DNA of 64,000 nt from assembly GCA_963720885.1 (NCBI GenBank), contig CAVRGW010000005.1:1054001-1118000 (forward strand), read 5' to 3'. The DNA comes from DATLLN01 sp963720885 (GTDB lineage: Bacteria; Actinomycetota; Thermoleophilia; Gaiellales; JAICJC01). The position numbers and the translations under genes were made by a program. Under the pieces are notes generated by a model. The model ran no database searches. It was not told the origin of the DNA and saw nothing but the letters and a program-made list of their open reading frames with translations. Numbering within the stretch: the first letter of the stretch is position 1; the number at the start of each line of letters is the position of its first letter. Below, piece after piece: positions 55,967 to 64,000 of the stretch.

Positions 55967-57908
55967 ATGCATCTTGTGATGCGCTCCCACGGCGGCTCCT
56001 TCGGCGTGCTTCGCGGCCTTCTCGTCGTCGCGGCGGCGTGCCTGCTCGCGCTGGGCTGGGGAGGCCCGGCGGCCGCCGACACCACCGCCACCGTCACCGG
56101 CACTCAGCCCGACTGGGCCACGCCAGGCAACGACGAGGGCGACCAGCCCGGCGCCACCCGGATGGCGTTCTCGGTGTGGCTCGGCTGGCGCGACCAGGAC
56201 TCGCTGGCACAGCTGCTCGCCGACCAGCAGAACCCGGCGAGCCGCAGCTACCGGCATTGGCTGTCGCCGTCCGACTTCCGTTCGCGGTTCGCACCCGACC
56301 GGGGCGAGGTCGACGCGATCGAGCGGTGGCTGCAGTCGCAGGGGTTCGACGTCCTCAGCGTCCCGCGCAACCGGCTGTTCGTGACGGCCGGCGGCACGGT
56401 GACTCAGGTGGAGCGCGCGTTCGGCGTCAACGAGAGGGATCTACCGGCTGGACGGCAAGCTCGTGGCGGCGCCGTCCAACGATCCGCACATCCCCAGGGC
56501 GCTGGCCGGCTCGGTGACCGCCATCACCGGGCTGGACGGCGCGATGAGCCTCGCCCGCCCCCGCTCCGATCCGCCCGGTCCGCCGCCGATCGGCAGGTCG
56601 GTCGGCCCGTGCTCGCGCTGGTGGGCAGAGAAGCAGTCGGACAAGTACTCGAACCCGGTCGACCCCGGGCGTCCGCTGCCGTGGATCGTCTGCGGGTACA
56701 CGCCGTCGCAGATCGCGAGCGCGTACAACGTCGACCTGCTGCACCGGATGCACCTCACCGGCAAGCACCAGCGGATCGCGATCGTCGGGGCGTTCCGCTC
56801 GCCGACGATCCGCCAGGACGTCGACACGTTCTCGCGGCACTACCACCTGCCGAAGCTGGACCATCGCTACGCCGAGGTCGTCGCGCCCGGCACCGAGCGG
56901 TACCCACGCGATGCGGCCGAGACACAGAGCTGGTATATCGAGCAGGCGCTCGACGTCGAGTGGTCGCACGCGATGGCGCCCGACGCCGACATCACCTACG
57001 TGGCGGCCGCCAACGATGCCCGCGGGCTCGACCAGGCGCTGAACCACGCGGTCGACAACCGGCTGGGCGACGTCGTGTCCAACAGCTGGGGCATGCCCGA
57101 GCGGTGGGTGTCCTCCGGCGAGGTGCGGGCGCTGAACGCGGTGTTCCAGCAGGCGGCGGCGCAGGGCATCAGCGTGGTCGTCGCCTCGGGTGACGACGGC
57201 GACAACCAGGCCGCGTGGGGCCACATCTCGGTCGGCTTCCCGGACTCCAGCCCGCTGGTCACGTCGGTCGGCGGCACCAGCCTGGCGATCGACCGCTGGG
57301 GCCGGCGGATGTGGGAGACCGGCTGGGGCACGGGCGAGCTGCGCCTCAAGAACGAGGACTGGGTCGGGAGCATGCCGTTCGGCGACTTTATCTACGGCGG
57401 CGGTGGCGGGGTCAGCCACCTCTACGACCAGCCGGCCTACCAGGCCGGGGTCGTACCGGCTGGGCTGTCCACGTGGAAGGGCCAGCCGCGGCGGGCGGAG
57501 CCGGACATCGCGCTGGACGCTGATCCGCAGACCGGCGTGATCTTCACGCAGAGCTGGGCCAAGCCCAACGGCGGCGTCCGGCAGGTCGACTCGTGGATCG
57601 GCGGCACCAGCCTCGGCGCGCCGCTGCTGGCGGGGATGACGGCGCTGGCCAACCAGGCCTGGCATGGCTCGCGCGGGCCGCTCAACCCGGCGCTCTACCG
57701 CAACGCGGGCACCGGCGTCTTCCACGACATCGTACCGTCGGACGGCCGGCTGGCGGTGCTGCGCAACGGCCTCAACGCCAACGGCAAGGTCGTCACCCGG
57801 CTGCGGTCACTCGACCACGACAGCTCACTCTCGACGGCCCGGGGATGGGACGACGTCACCGGGCTGGGCTCGCCCGACGCGTTCCGGCTGTTGTTCGCGC
57901 TCAGGTAG
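55967..57908 (+). CDS. Secreted S53 (sedolisin/kumamolisin) serine-carboxyl peptidase, with one frameshift
   Basis: About 646 residues when repaired. Signal peptide (VLRGLLVVAAACLLALGWGG then AAADTT), a pro-domain (about 45-190, with FSVWLGWRDQDSLAQLLADQ and YRHWLSPSDFRSRFAPD), then the catalytic domain: EQALDVEWSHAMAPDADI with the Glu and Asp, VASGDDGDN with the oxyanion Asp, and GGTSLGAPL with the nucleophile Ser. The C-terminal DVTGLGSPD binds calcium in the family. Frames join on removing one G from GGG at 56436-56438 (GVNERIYRLDGK). These enzymes are active at acid pH outside the cell. The start is ATG 55967 or 55979. Confidence 0.88.
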
Positions 57909-57918
57909 CGTCCGCCCC

Positions 57919-58779
57919 ATGCGGATCGTCTCGCTGCTGCCCAGCGCGACGGAGATCGTCGGCGCGCTGGGCCTGACACACCTGCTGGTCGGGCGATCGG
58001 CCGAGTGCGACTACCCGGTGGACGTGTCCGCGCTCCCCGTGGTGACCAGCGCCCGCATCGACAGCGACGCGCTGAGCGGCGCCCAGATCGACCAGGCCGT
58101 CCGCGACGCCGTGCTCGACGGCAGCTCTCTGTACGCCGTGGACGCCGCGCTGATCCGCGAGCTCGACCCGGATCTGGTGATCACGCAGGACCTGTGCCGG
58201 GTGTGCGCCGTCAGCACGGACGAGGTGCGCCGGATCGGGGCGCTGGACTGCGACGTGCTGGCGCTCGACCCGCACACGATCGCCGAGGTCGAGGACTCGG
58301 TTCACACGGTCGCCGGGCGGCTCGGCCGGCCGGAGCTGGCTGCACCGGTGGTCGCCGGCATGCGCGACACGATCGGCTCGGCGGCGGCCGCGGTCGACGG
58401 ACTGCCCCGGCGCCGGGTGTTCCTCGCCGAGTGGCACGACCCGCCCTTCGCGAGCGGCCACTGGCTCCCCGAGATGGTCGCGCTGGCCGGCGGCGCCGAC
58501 GTGCTGGGCGAGGCGGGCGCGCCGTCGCGGCCCGTGACCTGGGACGACGTGGACGCCGCCGACCCCGAGATCGTGATCGTGGCGCCCTGCGGCTTCGACG
58601 CGGCGCGGGCCGCCCGCGAGACACCCCCGCGCGGCGATCGCCCAAGGGTCTGCGTCGACGCGAACGCCTACTACTCCCGGCCGGCCCCGCGGATCGCCGC
58701 CGGCGTCGCACAGCTGGCGCACCTGCTGCACCCAGAGGCCGCTCCAGACCCGGGGATGCCGGCGATCAGGCTCGAGTGA
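57919..58779 (+). CDS. Cytoplasmic BtuF-like cobalamin/metal-chelate binding protein
   Basis: A 286-residue type III periplasmic-binding-fold protein: RIVSLLPSATEIVGALGL and later DPDLVITQDLC at strand ends and WLPEMVALAGGADVLGEAG. Normal BtuF proteins have a signal peptide or lipobox; here the protein starts directly at MRIVSLLPS and would stay in the cytosol. Such unsecreted homologues exist in several bacteria and their ligand is not established. ATG at 57919 follows TAGCGT by 7 nt. It converges on the methyltransferase gene with a 14-bp overlap. Confidence 0.78.
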   Translation: MRIVSLLPSATEIVGALGLTHLLVGRSAECDYPVDVSALPVVTSARIDSDALSGAQIDQAVRDAVLDGSSLYAVDAALIRELDPDLVITQDLCRVCAVSTDEVRRIGALDCDVLALDPHTIAEVEDSVHTVAGRLGRPELAAPVVAGMRDTIGSAAAAVDGLPRRRVFLAEWHDPPFASGHWLPEMVALAGGADVLGEAGAPSRPVTWDDVDAADPEIVIVAPCGFDAARAARETPPRGDRPRVCVDANAYYSRPAPRIAAGVAQLAHLLHPEAAPDPGMPAIRLE

Positions 58780-60127
58780 ACCGCGCGACGCACTCGATGT
58801 GGTGCGTGTGCGGGAACATGTCGACGGGCTGGACGCGTTCCAGCCGGTAGCCGCCCTCGGCCAGCTGGGCGGCGTTCGGCGCGAGCGTGGTCGGGTTGCA
58901 GCAGACGTAGACCAGCCGCTCCGGCGCGAGCTCGATCAGACGCCGCACGGCCTTGGGCGACAGGCCGGCCCGCGGCGGGTCGACGAAGACCACGCTCGGC
59001 CGCTCGGCCAGCTCCAGCAGCCGGCGCAGCTCCTTGGAGACGTCGCCCTCGATGAACTCCGCGTTCTCGACGCCGTTGCGGACGGCGTTGCGGCGGGCGC
59101 TCGCCACCGACTCGCGCGAGATCTCGACGCCGACCAGCCGGCCGGCGTGGCGGGCGGCCAGCAGGCCGATCGCGCCGGCGCCGCAGTAGAGATCCCAGAC
59201 GACGTCGTCGGGACGCAGGTCGGCGTACGCCAGGGCGTGGCCGTACAGCACGTCGCACATCTCTGTGTTGGTCTGCATGAAGGCGCCCGCGGAGAGCTCG
59301 AGCTCGAGTCGAGGATCCGCTCCCGAAAGGCCGGCTCGCCGGCCAGCGTCGTCGCCGGCAGGCCGCCCGTCACCTCCGCCACGCCGTCGTTCACGGCGTG
59401 CAGCACGCCGGACGCACCCGCCTCGCCCAGCAGCTCCGCCAGCCGTTCCCCGGCGGGCAGCCCGCCCGGCGGCGGTGACGAGCACCGCCAGCAGGTCGCC
59501 CGTGCGGCGGCCCTCGCGGGTCACCAGGTGGCGCAGGTAGCCGGAGCCCGAGCGCTGGTCGTACGGCTCGAGCGCCGGTCTCCCGCGCCCAGCGCTCGGC
59601 CGCCTCGCGGGCGCGGTTGCTCGCGATCGCCGGCGATCAGGCAGCGCTCGATCGGCAGCAGCTGGTCCCAGCGGCCGGCGACATGGAAGCCGAGGGAGGG
59701 GCCGTCCGGCCCCGACGACCACGGAGTACTCGAGCTTGTTGCGATAGCCGAACTGCTCCGTGGCCGGCTCGATCGGCAGCAGCTCGTAGCCCTCCAGCCG
59801 CCCCAGACGCTCCAGTGCGTCGACCACCTGGGCCTGCTTGTGCTCGAGCTGACGGGCGTAGTCCAGGTCCTGCCAGGCGCAGCCACCGCAGACGCCGAAG
59901 TGCGGACACGGCGCCTCGACGCGCCCCGGCCCCGCCTCCAGCAGCTCGACGGCGCGCGCCTCGGCGTAGCGGCGCTTGTACTTCGTGACCCGCGCCCGGA
60001 CGCGGTCGCCGGGCAGGGCCCGCGCGACGAACACGACCAGCTCGTCGTGCCGTGCGACGCCGCGCCCGCCGTACGCGAGGCTGTCGACGGTGAGCTCGAG
60101 CTCGTCCCCGCGGGTCACGGCAGGCAT
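58766..60127 (-). CDS. 23S rRNA (uracil-5-)-methyltransferase RlmD/RumA type, with several frameshifts
   Basis: N-terminal TRAM domain (ELTVDSLAYGGRGVARHD), CPHFGVCGGCAWQ with three iron-sulfur Cys, and the C-terminal Rossmann domain with DLYCGAGAIGLLAA, VFVDPPRAGLSP and VYVCCNPTTLAPNAA, which holds the nucleophile Cys; all on the same frame. Between about 59300 and 59720 the reading jumps among frames. About six single-base deletions restore LGFHVAGRWDQLLPI, RAREAAERWARETG, YDQRSGSGYLRHLVTREG and GASGVLHAVNDG. Repaired length is about 450. The lesions are clustered as in dnaK. ATG at 60127 follows TACACT by 8 nt. Confidence 0.86.
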   Translation of the reverse strand: MPAVTRGDELELTVDSLAYGGRGVARHDELVVFVARALPGDRVRARVTKYKRRYAEARAVELLEAGPGRVEAPCPHFGVCGGCAWQDLDYARQLEHKQAQVVDALERLGRLEGYELLPIEPATEQFGYRNKLEYSVVVGAGRPLPRLPCRRPLGPAAADRALPDRRRSRATAPARRPSAGRGRPALEPYDQRSGSGYLRHLVTREGRRTGDLLAVLVTAAGRAARRGTAGGAAGRGGCVRRAARRERRRGGGDGRPAGDDAGRRAGLSGADPRLELELSAGAFMQTNTEMCDVLYGHALAYADLRPDDVVWDLYCGAGAIGLLAARHAGRLVGVEISRESVASARRNAVRNGVENAEFIEGDVSKELRRLLELAERPSVVFVDPPRAGLSPKAVRRLIELAPERLVYVCCNPTTLAPNAAQLAEGGYRLERVQPVDMFPHTHHIECVARFTRA

Positions 60128-60153
60128 CGGGCGGAAGTGTAGATTTCCGGCCC

Positions 60154-61611
60154 GTGGCGATCTCCGTGGATGCCTACCGAGCACGCCTGGAGGCGATGAA
60201 CGCCGACTCCGGCGAGGAGTGGTACCGGCACTTCGCCGGTCTCAAGCCGACCCTCGAGCTGGCGGCCGTCGACGAGGAGTTCGAGGAGCTGTTCACGCTG
60301 GAGGCGTGCCAAGAACTGGCCGACGCCGAGGCACCGGCCGAGCTGCGGCGGGCGGCGGTCGAGGGCCACCTGACGGCGGCGACGCGCCCGATCACCGACC
60401 GCATCGCCACCCGGGAGGCCACCCTCGAGGTAACCGCCGAGCGGCGGACGATCCCTTACCGGGAGGTCGCCCCGGTGCTCGTCAACGAGCCGGATGCGAT
60501 GCGCCGACGGGCGCTGTACGACGCCCGCACCGCGGTCGTCGAGGACGCGATCAACCCGATGCTCGACGAGGCGCTGGCCGTGGAACGGGAGCGCGTGGCG
60601 GAGCTCGGCTCGCCGACGCTGCGTGCGCTCTACGAAGGCTTCGGCTGGGATCTGGACGGCCTGCTGGCGATGACCGAGGACGTGATCGAGCAGACCGAGC
60701 GGCTGCACGAGCGCGAGCTCGACCGTGCGCTGCGCTCACGGGTCGGCGTGCCGCTCGACTCGGCGGGACCGCAGGACGTGTCGCGCCTGTGGCGAGCGCC
60801 CGAGTTCGACACCGCGTTCGCCGCCGACCGGGCGCTGCCGGCGTTGCGGGGCACACTGGAGGGGATGGGCATCCATCTCGATCGCCAGCCGAACATCGAG
60901 CTCGACATCGACAGCCGGCCGGGAAAGATCCCGCGCGCCTTCTGCGCGCCGATCCTCGTGCCCGACCGCGTGATGCTGGTGATCCTGCCGCAGGGCGGCC
61001 ATGACGACTGGCTGGCGTTGTTCCACGAGGCAGGCCACGCGCAGCACTTCGGGCACATGTCCAGGATGCTGCCGGCCGAGGATCGCGTCCGCGGCGACAA
61101 CGGCGTCACCGAGGGCTGGGCGTTCCTGTTCGACCACCTGGTGACGACGCCGGCGTGGCTCGGCTGGCGGGTGGAGGCGCCGCCCCAGGACTACGCCCAC
61201 TTCAACGCGCTGTACGACCTGCACATGCTGCGCCGCTACTGCGGCAAGCTGGCGTACGAGCTGGAGCTGCACGGCGGCGCCTCGCCGGATGTGCTGGGCG
61301 AGCGCTACGTCCACCACCTGGGCCGGGCGACGCTCGTGCCGCCGCCCGCGGCAAACCGGCTGGTGGACGTCGATCCACTGCTCTACTGCACCTCCTACCT
61401 GCGGGCGTGGGCGTTCGCGGCACAGGTCTCCCGGTACCTGGAGGAGCGCTGGGGCCGCGAGTGGTTCCGCCGCCGGGCGGCGGGCCTGCTGCTGCGCGAG
61501 CTGTGGGAGCTCGGCCAGTCGCTGGACGCCGACCGCCTGCTGCACGAGCTGACCGGCGAGACGCTGTCCTTCGAACCGCTGCTCGAGCGGACGCGCGAGC
61601 GGTTGGCCTGA
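60154..61611 (+). CDS. M3-like zinc metallopeptidase
   Basis: A 485-residue mostly helical protein with the gluzincin motif LFHEAGHAQHF (HExxH) and a third ligand Glu in TEGWAFLFDHL about 25 residues on, as in M3/M2-like oligopeptidases. No signal peptide, so it is probably a cytosolic peptidase. The length is shorter than the 600 residues of oligoendopeptidase F. GTG at 60154 follows TAGATT by 8 nt and is divergent from the methyltransferase gene across 26 bp. Confidence 0.82.
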   Translation: MAISVDAYRARLEAMNADSGEEWYRHFAGLKPTLELAAVDEEFEELFTLEACQELADAEAPAELRRAAVEGHLTAATRPITDRIATREATLEVTAERRTIPYREVAPVLVNEPDAMRRRALYDARTAVVEDAINPMLDEALAVERERVAELGSPTLRALYEGFGWDLDGLLAMTEDVIEQTERLHERELDRALRSRVGVPLDSAGPQDVSRLWRAPEFDTAFAADRALPALRGTLEGMGIHLDRQPNIELDIDSRPGKIPRAFCAPILVPDRVMLVILPQGGHDDWLALFHEAGHAQHFGHMSRMLPAEDRVRGDNGVTEGWAFLFDHLVTTPAWLGWRVEAPPQDYAHFNALYDLHMLRRYCGKLAYELELHGGASPDVLGERYVHHLGRATLVPPPAANRLVDVDPLLYCTSYLRAWAFAAQVSRYLEERWGREWFRRRAAGLLLRELWELGQSLDADRLLHELTGETLSFEPLLERTRERLA

Positions 61612-61626
61612 CGGTTGGCAGAGCGA

Positions 61627-61651
61627 AAAAACGGGGTCTGACCCCGTTTTT
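61627..61651. terminator. Bidirectional terminator-like hairpin with A- and T-tracts
   Basis: AAAAACGGGGTC, T, GACCCCGTTTTT: a perfect 12-bp stem whose lower part is A-T on both sides, so both transcripts would end in a GC stem followed by U residues. It fills the gap between the convergent peptidase stop (61609-61611) and the stop of the membrane glycosyltransferase (61651-61653). Same GGGGTC core as the other hairpins in this window. Confidence 0.82.
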
Positions 61652-63271
61652 CACGAGGTGCAGATCCCGGCCCGCTCCAGCGCGCCGGCGAGCCGGTAGT
61701 CGGCCAGGACGCGGCCGAAGTCGCCGACGCGGCTGGCTGACGCCGCGCACCGCGCGGTACGCGCGCCGGCCGTCGCGCAGCGCGCCCGCCACGTCGCGGG
61801 TGGGGTCGGCGAACCGCGCGACCACGTACTGGCCGTGCGTCTCGACCAGGTCGGCGCCGGCCCGGCGAAGGGCGACGACCGACTCGTCCGGCGCCGGCGT
61901 CCGCACCAGCACCCAGGCTGCGTTCGGCTCGGGCCGCTGCTCGTGGAGGCGGTTGACCAGCGTGCAGCCGACGGCGTCACCGAGGTGCGGCCACTCGGAG
62001 AGCGGCGTGCCGTCCGGCGCCTCCAGCGTCGCGTACGCCCCGTACAGACGGGCTGGGACGGTCGGCTCGGCCAGCCCGGCCGACGTCAGCAGCACGTCGT
62101 CCGGGCCGAACTTGTCGGCCAGGGAGATGCTCGCGTCACGCAGATCCGGGTTGAAGCCGTCGACATCGCGGGCGATCGCGACGGTGCCTGGCAGCAGGAG
62201 CAGCACGGCCCCCGCCGTGGCCACGATCGGACCGTACGGCAACCTCCTCGCCGCCTCGACGATCGCGTACGCCAGCGCCGCCGCGAAGCCGGGCAGAATG
62301 AACGAGAGGTGGCGCTGCGGCGCGAAGTCGGACGATGCGGCCGTCAGCAGCGAGAGGGTGATCAGCGGCTGCAGCAGCCAGACGGCGATCACCAGCGCGG
62401 CAGGCCGGTCGCGGCGGGCGAGCATCACCACTCCCGCCAGGGCGACCACGGCCGGCACGAACCAGAACAGCGCGACGGTCGTGCCGAACCACGTCTCCCC
62501 GAGCGCCCGCCAGAGGCTGCTCGAGAACGGGTCGATCACCCTGCCGCCCTGGCCCACGTCGTACTTGTCCTGCAGCGGGCTGTACACGTGACGCAGCGCC
62601 AGCAGCGCGGCCGCCCCCAGGACCAGCGCGACGCCGGTCGCGATCAGCGGCCGCCGCGGCCCGCTGCGGTCGCGCAGCAGCGGCCACAGCCCCAGCACCG
62701 CCAGCAGGATCAGCTCCGAGAACAGCGCGAACAGGCCGAACGGGTGGGAGCCGGCGAGCAGCAGGACGGAGACGCCCCAGGCCACCGCCCACCGGAACTG
62801 CCGGGTGCGAAGCAGGATCAGCATCAGCCACAGGCTCAGGAAGCTGGCCGAGAGCATCGCCGTGTAGCCGCGCGCGAACTGCCCGAGGTGCACGACCATC
62901 GGGGAGGTCGCGACGATCACCGCCATCACGGCGCCCTCGACGCGCCCCAGAAGCTCGCGGCCGAAGCCGTACGCCAGGCCGACCGCGGCCATGCCCAGCA
63001 GCGCCGATGGCAGACGCAGCCCGAAGACGTCGTCGCGCACCGCCAGCGAGGCGTGCACCAGCAGGTAGTGCAGCGGCGGCCCGTGCCGGTAGTTGACCGC
63101 GGCATCCAGCACGCCACGAACGGAGTCCAGCGAAGCCACCTGAAGCGTCACCGACTCGTCGCTCTCGAGCGGCCGGAACACGAGACCGAACCCGAAGACG
63201 CACGCGCCGTAGCCAAGCGTGGCGATGCCGGCCAGCACCTCGGGCCAGTAAGCGGTCAGGAACCGGCGCAT
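61651..63271 (-). CDS. GT39/PMT-like membrane glycosyltransferase, with one frameshift
   Basis: About 540 residues: some 11 helices then a soluble C-terminal domain. After helix 1, FRPLESDESVTLQVASLD holds the conserved acidic D-E type catalytic loop of GT-C enzymes, followed by YRHGPPLHYLLVHA, a PMT-family hallmark. SHPFGLFALFSELILL and SSDFAPQRHLSFILPGFA follow. It would use a polyprenyl-phosphate sugar; the neighbouring GT2 could supply it. The frames join near 61741-61746 by removing one base (AVRASASRVGDFG). ATG at 63271 is supported by family alignment. Confidence 0.8.
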
Positions 63272-63317
63272 GACGGCGGATTATCGCGGCGGCGCCACCC
63301 TGTACGCTTCACCCTCG

Positions 63318-64000
63318 GTGGAGATCGAGACTGCCGCCACATCCAGTGCGACGCCCGTGGGCGCGCCCCGCGTGAGCATCGTCATCCCTGTGCTCAACGA
63401 GGAGCGGACGATCGAGCCGCTCTACGACGGCATCGTCGAGGCGGTGGACGGCGCCGGCATGGCCGCCGAGGTGATCTTCGTCGACGACGGCTCGACGGAC
63501 GGGACGTTCGACATCCTCTCCCGGCTCCACGACCGGGACGACCGCGTCCGGGTGGTCTCCTTCAAGCGCAACTTCGGCCAGCACCCCGCGATGCACGCCG
63601 GCATCGCCCGGGCCCGCGGCCAGATCGTCGTCACGATGGACGGCGACCTCCAGAACCAGCCATCCGACCTGCCCAAGCTGGTCGCGGCGATCGACGCCGG
63701 CGCGGACGTCGCCAGCGGCCGCCGGCTGGAACGGCGCGACGCCTTCTTCCTGCGGCGGGTGCCCTCGCGGATGATCAACGGGATGCTGGCGCGCCTCACC
63801 CACGCCGACATCTCCGACTTCGGCTGCTCCTACAACGCCTACCGGCACGACGCGATCGAGCCGGTGCTCGACCGAATCGGGCGCCAGAAGTTCACCAAGG
63901 CGCTGGTCTGCACGACCGGCGCGAAGGTCGTCGAGGTCGAGCTCCAGCACGAGGCCCGTGCCGACGCCAGCCGCTACAGCATCACCGGCCTGATCCGCCT
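63318..64000 (+). CDS. Undecaprenyl-phosphate GT2 glycosyltransferase (DPM1/ArnC-like), cut by window end
   Basis: From GTG at 63318 a frame runs to the edge (227 codons): VSIVIPVLNEERTIEPLYDG, VIFVDDGSTDGTFDIL, KRNFGQHPAMHAG, TMDGDLQNQPSDLPKL with the DxD-type metal site, and DFGCSYNAYRHDAIEPV. This is the GtrB/ArnC type that makes polyprenyl-phosphate sugars and normally ends with two helices, here missing. TACGCT (63303-63308) lies 9 nt before the GTG. Divergent from the GT-C gene across 46 bp, probably forming a donor-acceptor pair. Confidence 0.88.
   Translation, partial: MEIETAATSSATPVGAPRVSIVIPVLNEERTIEPLYDGIVEAVDGAGMAAEVIFVDDGSTDGTFDILSRLHDRDDRVRVVSFKRNFGQHPAMHAGIARARGQIVVTMDGDLQNQPSDLPKLVAAIDAGADVASGRRLERRDAFFLRRVPSRMINGMLARLTHADISDFGCSYNAYRHDAIEPVLDRIGRQKFTKALVCTTGAKVVEVELQHEARADASRYSITGLIR

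Overview
The window is about 70% G+C (estimate by eye) with very tight gene packing. It looks like an actinobacterial chromosome outside the classical Actinomycetia, most plausibly Thermoleophilia (Gaiellales/Solirubrobacterales-like). Reasons: the dnaK-grpE-dnaJ-hspR-clpB heat-shock cluster, actinobacterial-type inositol-1-phosphate synthase beside a phosphatidylinositol-phosphate synthase, LigD/Ku end joining, ArgR control, and frequent GTG starts with 4-bp GTGA/ATGA overlaps. No rRNA, tRNA, prophage, CRISPR array or transposase gene was found. The taxonomic call is inference.

Layout. 1-5970: 3' part of rsmI, a ROK sugar kinase, an LCP cell-wall ligase, a CIRCE-preceded FmdB-like gene, then a glycosyltransferase and a deacetylase/LPG-synthase-like membrane fusion. 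5898-11324: histidine genes hisA divergent from yerC(hisR)-hisG-hisCB-hisH-hisF-hisIE, with a palindrome between the divergent starts. 11326-14952: a lipoprotein, ligD and convergent ku. 15026-15244: a MITE-like element with 31-bp inverted ends. 15253-21028: one overlapping operon argC-argB-argR-argG-argH-lysA behind two ARG-box-like sites. 21114-31523: a phosphodiesterase, HD protein, msrA, then a surface-glycan region (flippase, polytopic proteins, UDP-sulfoquinovose synthase, GT-C and GT2 enzymes). 31732-34165: serine-glyoxylate aminotransferase, malyl-CoA lyase and a DUF309 protein. 34197-40080: epimerase, small membrane proteins, psuG, a PQQ-type propeller and an MFS carrier. 40077-46556: chaperone operon. 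46627-49380: HAD hydrolase, nth, moaA. 49432-53890: inositol-lipid genes. 53973-64000: LysE exporter, UDG-like protein, presenilin-like protein, S53 peptidase, BtuF-like protein, RlmD/RumA-type methyltransferase, M3-like peptidase and two glycosyltransferases, the last cut by the window edge.

Three sequence-level themes cut across the genes. First, about twenty transcription-unit first genes carry TANNNT 6-10 nt before the start codon and usually no Shine-Dalgarno, as expected for leaderless mRNAs. Second, two families of short structured repeats sit at gene ends: GGGGTC/GACCCC hairpins whose outer stems vary by compensating changes, and 12-bp tandem repeats (GTGCCGGGCNCN) at three loci, one of which forms the C-terminus and stop codon of nth. 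Third, nine genes are broken by single-base lesions, and nearly every one reads as an insertion, densest in dnaK and the RlmD-like gene. This points to insertion-type sequencing or consensus error rather than gene decay, so those genes are annotated as CDS with frameshifts.
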